A stretch of DNA of 64,000 nt, taken from the NCBI RefSeq assembly GCF_025698545.1, contig NC_068567.1, forward strand, positions 1,736,001 through 1,800,000, given 5' to 3'. The notes below the pieces were generated by a model, which saw only the letters and a list, made by a program, of their open reading frames with translations, was not told where the DNA came from and did not search any database. Position numbers and translations under genes: made by a program. The stretch is from Gossypium raimondii. Taxonomy: Eukaryota; Streptophyta; Magnoliopsida; Malvales; Malvaceae. Below, piece by piece: positions 62,310 to 64,000 of the stretch. Positions within the stretch are counted from its first letter, which is position 1; the number at the start of each line of letters is the position of its first letter.

Positions 62310-62930
62310 ATTGCATTGGTAGTCATCCAACTATTAATAAATTTCTTTTTTAGTCATCCAACTATGGCAAGTTACAAATTGGTCACCAAACTATTGAACT
62401 TTTCTTTTCTGCCACCGAACTATTCAAAATTTTCTTTTTTAGTCACCCATCGTTAATTTACTAATGAAAAGATAACTTGACTACTTCTACAAAATTGACA
62501 TAATAGTAACTTTAACCTCAACATTTATACATTGTATCAAATTTTCTTGATATAAAAAAATTAATGACATTGAGGTTAATTTTAAAATGAAAAATATTAT
62601 ATTAGATTTTCGGTGTTTTCTTTTTGGTATATTTTCGATCAAATTTAATTAATAGTTTTTTAACTTTTTAGGTGAAAGAGTCACAAATAAGCGTTAAATT
62701 GGAAAGAAAGAAAAAGACCAAAGTATACAATGTGCAAACGTTGAGGGTTAATTTTTTAGAATTAAAATTAAATTAACACGTATAAATATTGAGCGTTAAA
62801 GTTGTTATTATTCTAATTTTAAAAGTGACATCTCATCTTTCCATCCGCTCTTTAACCATTAGTGACAAAAAAAACGAATAATTTAGTAACTATTTTATTA
62901 AAAAATATATTAAATAAATAATTAAAATGA
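62310..62930 (+). mobile_element. Non-coding dispersed repeat, full copy 2
   Basis: Matches 10495-11095 block by block: AAAATTGCATTGGTAGTCATCC start, agtcaccaaactattg motifs, 'ctttaacctcaacatttatacatt', GAGGTTAATTTTAAAATG, 'ggtgttttctttttggtatattttcgatcaaattt', 'gtgcaaacgttgagggttaattttttagaa' and 'gttattattctaattttaaaagtgaca'. Here the 51 bp unit is present only about 1.5 times, against about 2.5 in copy 1. It lies in the upstream region of helicase 21. Confidence 0.65.
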
Positions 62931-64000
62931 TTATCAAACCCATGACTATAGTTTAAAATTTAACTACTCTTATGAGCATCGGTTTGTTTTACAATTATAT
63001 ATAAAAAAAATGAATGTATTAAATTTAATTTGATGTTTTTATATTTAAAAAAAAATTGTTAAATAATAAAAAATATGTTACATTAATCATCCAATAGGAA
63101 ATAGGAAATAGGAAATAGTTGATAATTTAATTGGAATTTTTAGGGCCTATGGGCATGGTCCATGGAGCATTATTATCGAGTGTCGGTCAGCCTCAGCTCG
63201 GATGGTGGAGAATGGTATCATATATTGGATATAATTTTTAATAAACTAATAATTTTATTAAATGTTTTTTTATAATTTTATATTATTATTTATGTCATAT
63301 TTTTTTTTGTATCATATCATAATCAAAGATGTTAAGTATAATTTTGACAAACGAAAAAATTATAAGCCTAAAAGATTTGACATCGTTGATGGATATTGAC
63401 ATTAAGTTTGAGATTAATTAATATTTTTAAAAACTTGAAGGTGTTAGTGAAAATCTTTAAAATTTTAATAGATCTAAATAAAATTTTAGAAACTTCTAGG
63501 CCCTAACGAGAATCCACCTCGATAGATACAATTATACTATATAAACCTTGCATAAATAATTAAAGTATAGCATAAAATATGAACTATTAATTAACATGGT
63601 AAAAAAATAATATTTTAAATATGGAAATGTTAAAAAAATGTTATACAAGTACATGAATTATTAAAATTTATTTTGGTCTTTAAATTGAATTGTCCGTTTG
63701 GTACTGATATTATTGTCAGAATAGGAGGACGTGAGTTTAAGCGCGTTTGTCCTCTTATTTACGATTGATAAGAAACATGGATGGTTTCAGGTATTATATA
63801 AAAAGCAAAATTGAATTTTTAACACAAATTATTTTACATGCTTTCTAGAACCAGAAAATCAAATAATTGATATATTTTTCTCATTTAAAAATTTTCATTA
63901 TTCAAATAAAAAATTAATTATTTCTTTTATTTAAAATAGACTTTAGTTTGAAGATGAAAGAAAATTATATAATTTTATTAAAGTGACTCAATAAATCAAT
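62931..64000. other. Intergenic DNA at the right edge
   Basis: AT-rich. A short (AGGAAAT)3-4 array lies at about 63095-63117. A SINE-like family B copy is at about 63695-63805 (TTTGGTACTGATATTATTG ... CCTCTTATTTACG). No gene reaches the window edge. Confidence 0.45.

Noticed and set aside
1..64000. CRISPR arrays, bacterial operons, prophage or origin sequences
   Set aside because: Introns, plant gene families and plant repeats make this a plant nuclear region; direct repeats found are tandem duplications or TEs.

Overview
This is nuclear DNA from a flowering plant (eudicot). The genes have short GT-AG introns and plant-specific families (NAC, PORR, plant MACPF). Gaps are AT-rich and full of retroelement and MITE debris, and there is a nuclear copy of chloroplast 23S rRNA. 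The repeats (LTRs beginning TGTAACACCCCTTA, LINE tails ending in an RNase H domain, GGGCCGGGC-type MITEs) resemble those I know from cotton and other Malvaceae. That placement is inference from memory.

Six protein-coding genes are supported, all with intact reading frames after splicing by eye. 7982-12610 (+): small divergent NAC factor, 257 aa, 3 exons, with a 3.6 kb TE-filled second intron. 15470-23242 (-): bromodomain AAA ATPase of the ATAD2/BRAT1 type, 1197 aa, 10 coding exons plus a probable upstream non-coding exon near 24.9-25.0 kb. 28614-30056 (-): intronless PORR-domain organelle RNA-binding protein, 480 aa. 32848-34583 (+): Rho GDP-dissociation inhibitor, 257 aa, 5 exons. 50740-54711 (-): MACPF-domain protein, 607 aa, 7 exons. 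59914-61965 (-): DEAD-box helicase 21 (Prp28/U5-100K), 683 aa, intronless coding region. They are unrelated housekeeping or regulatory genes; nothing suggests a cluster or shared pathway.

Between genes: 0-5.5 kb is old retroelement sequence with decayed copies of a palindromic CpG motif. 5.5-7.8 kb holds a GC-rich hairpin MITE. 25.5-26.0 kb is the chloroplast rRNA insert. 34.6-42 kb is gene-free with SINE-like, hAT-like and LINE fragments. 41.8-44.6 kb is a dead, 5'-truncated LINE abutting a 327 bp tandem duplication. 46.1-50.4 kb is a nested stack in which two solo LTRs with perfect 5 bp target duplications sit inside an older LTR. 56.9-58.2 kb is a Mutator-like element with about 240 bp inverted ends. 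About 0.4 kb downstream of the helicase stop lies a decayed copy of part of the helicase's own 5' coding region.

I found no convincing new biological system. The most informative features are genome-evolution events that can be read directly: nested solo LTRs, the organelle insert, a promoter duplication at the PORR gene, the helicase fragment, and CpG-decay patterns. Intron boundaries come from reading frame, GT/AG signals and remembered family sequences; no alignment was run.
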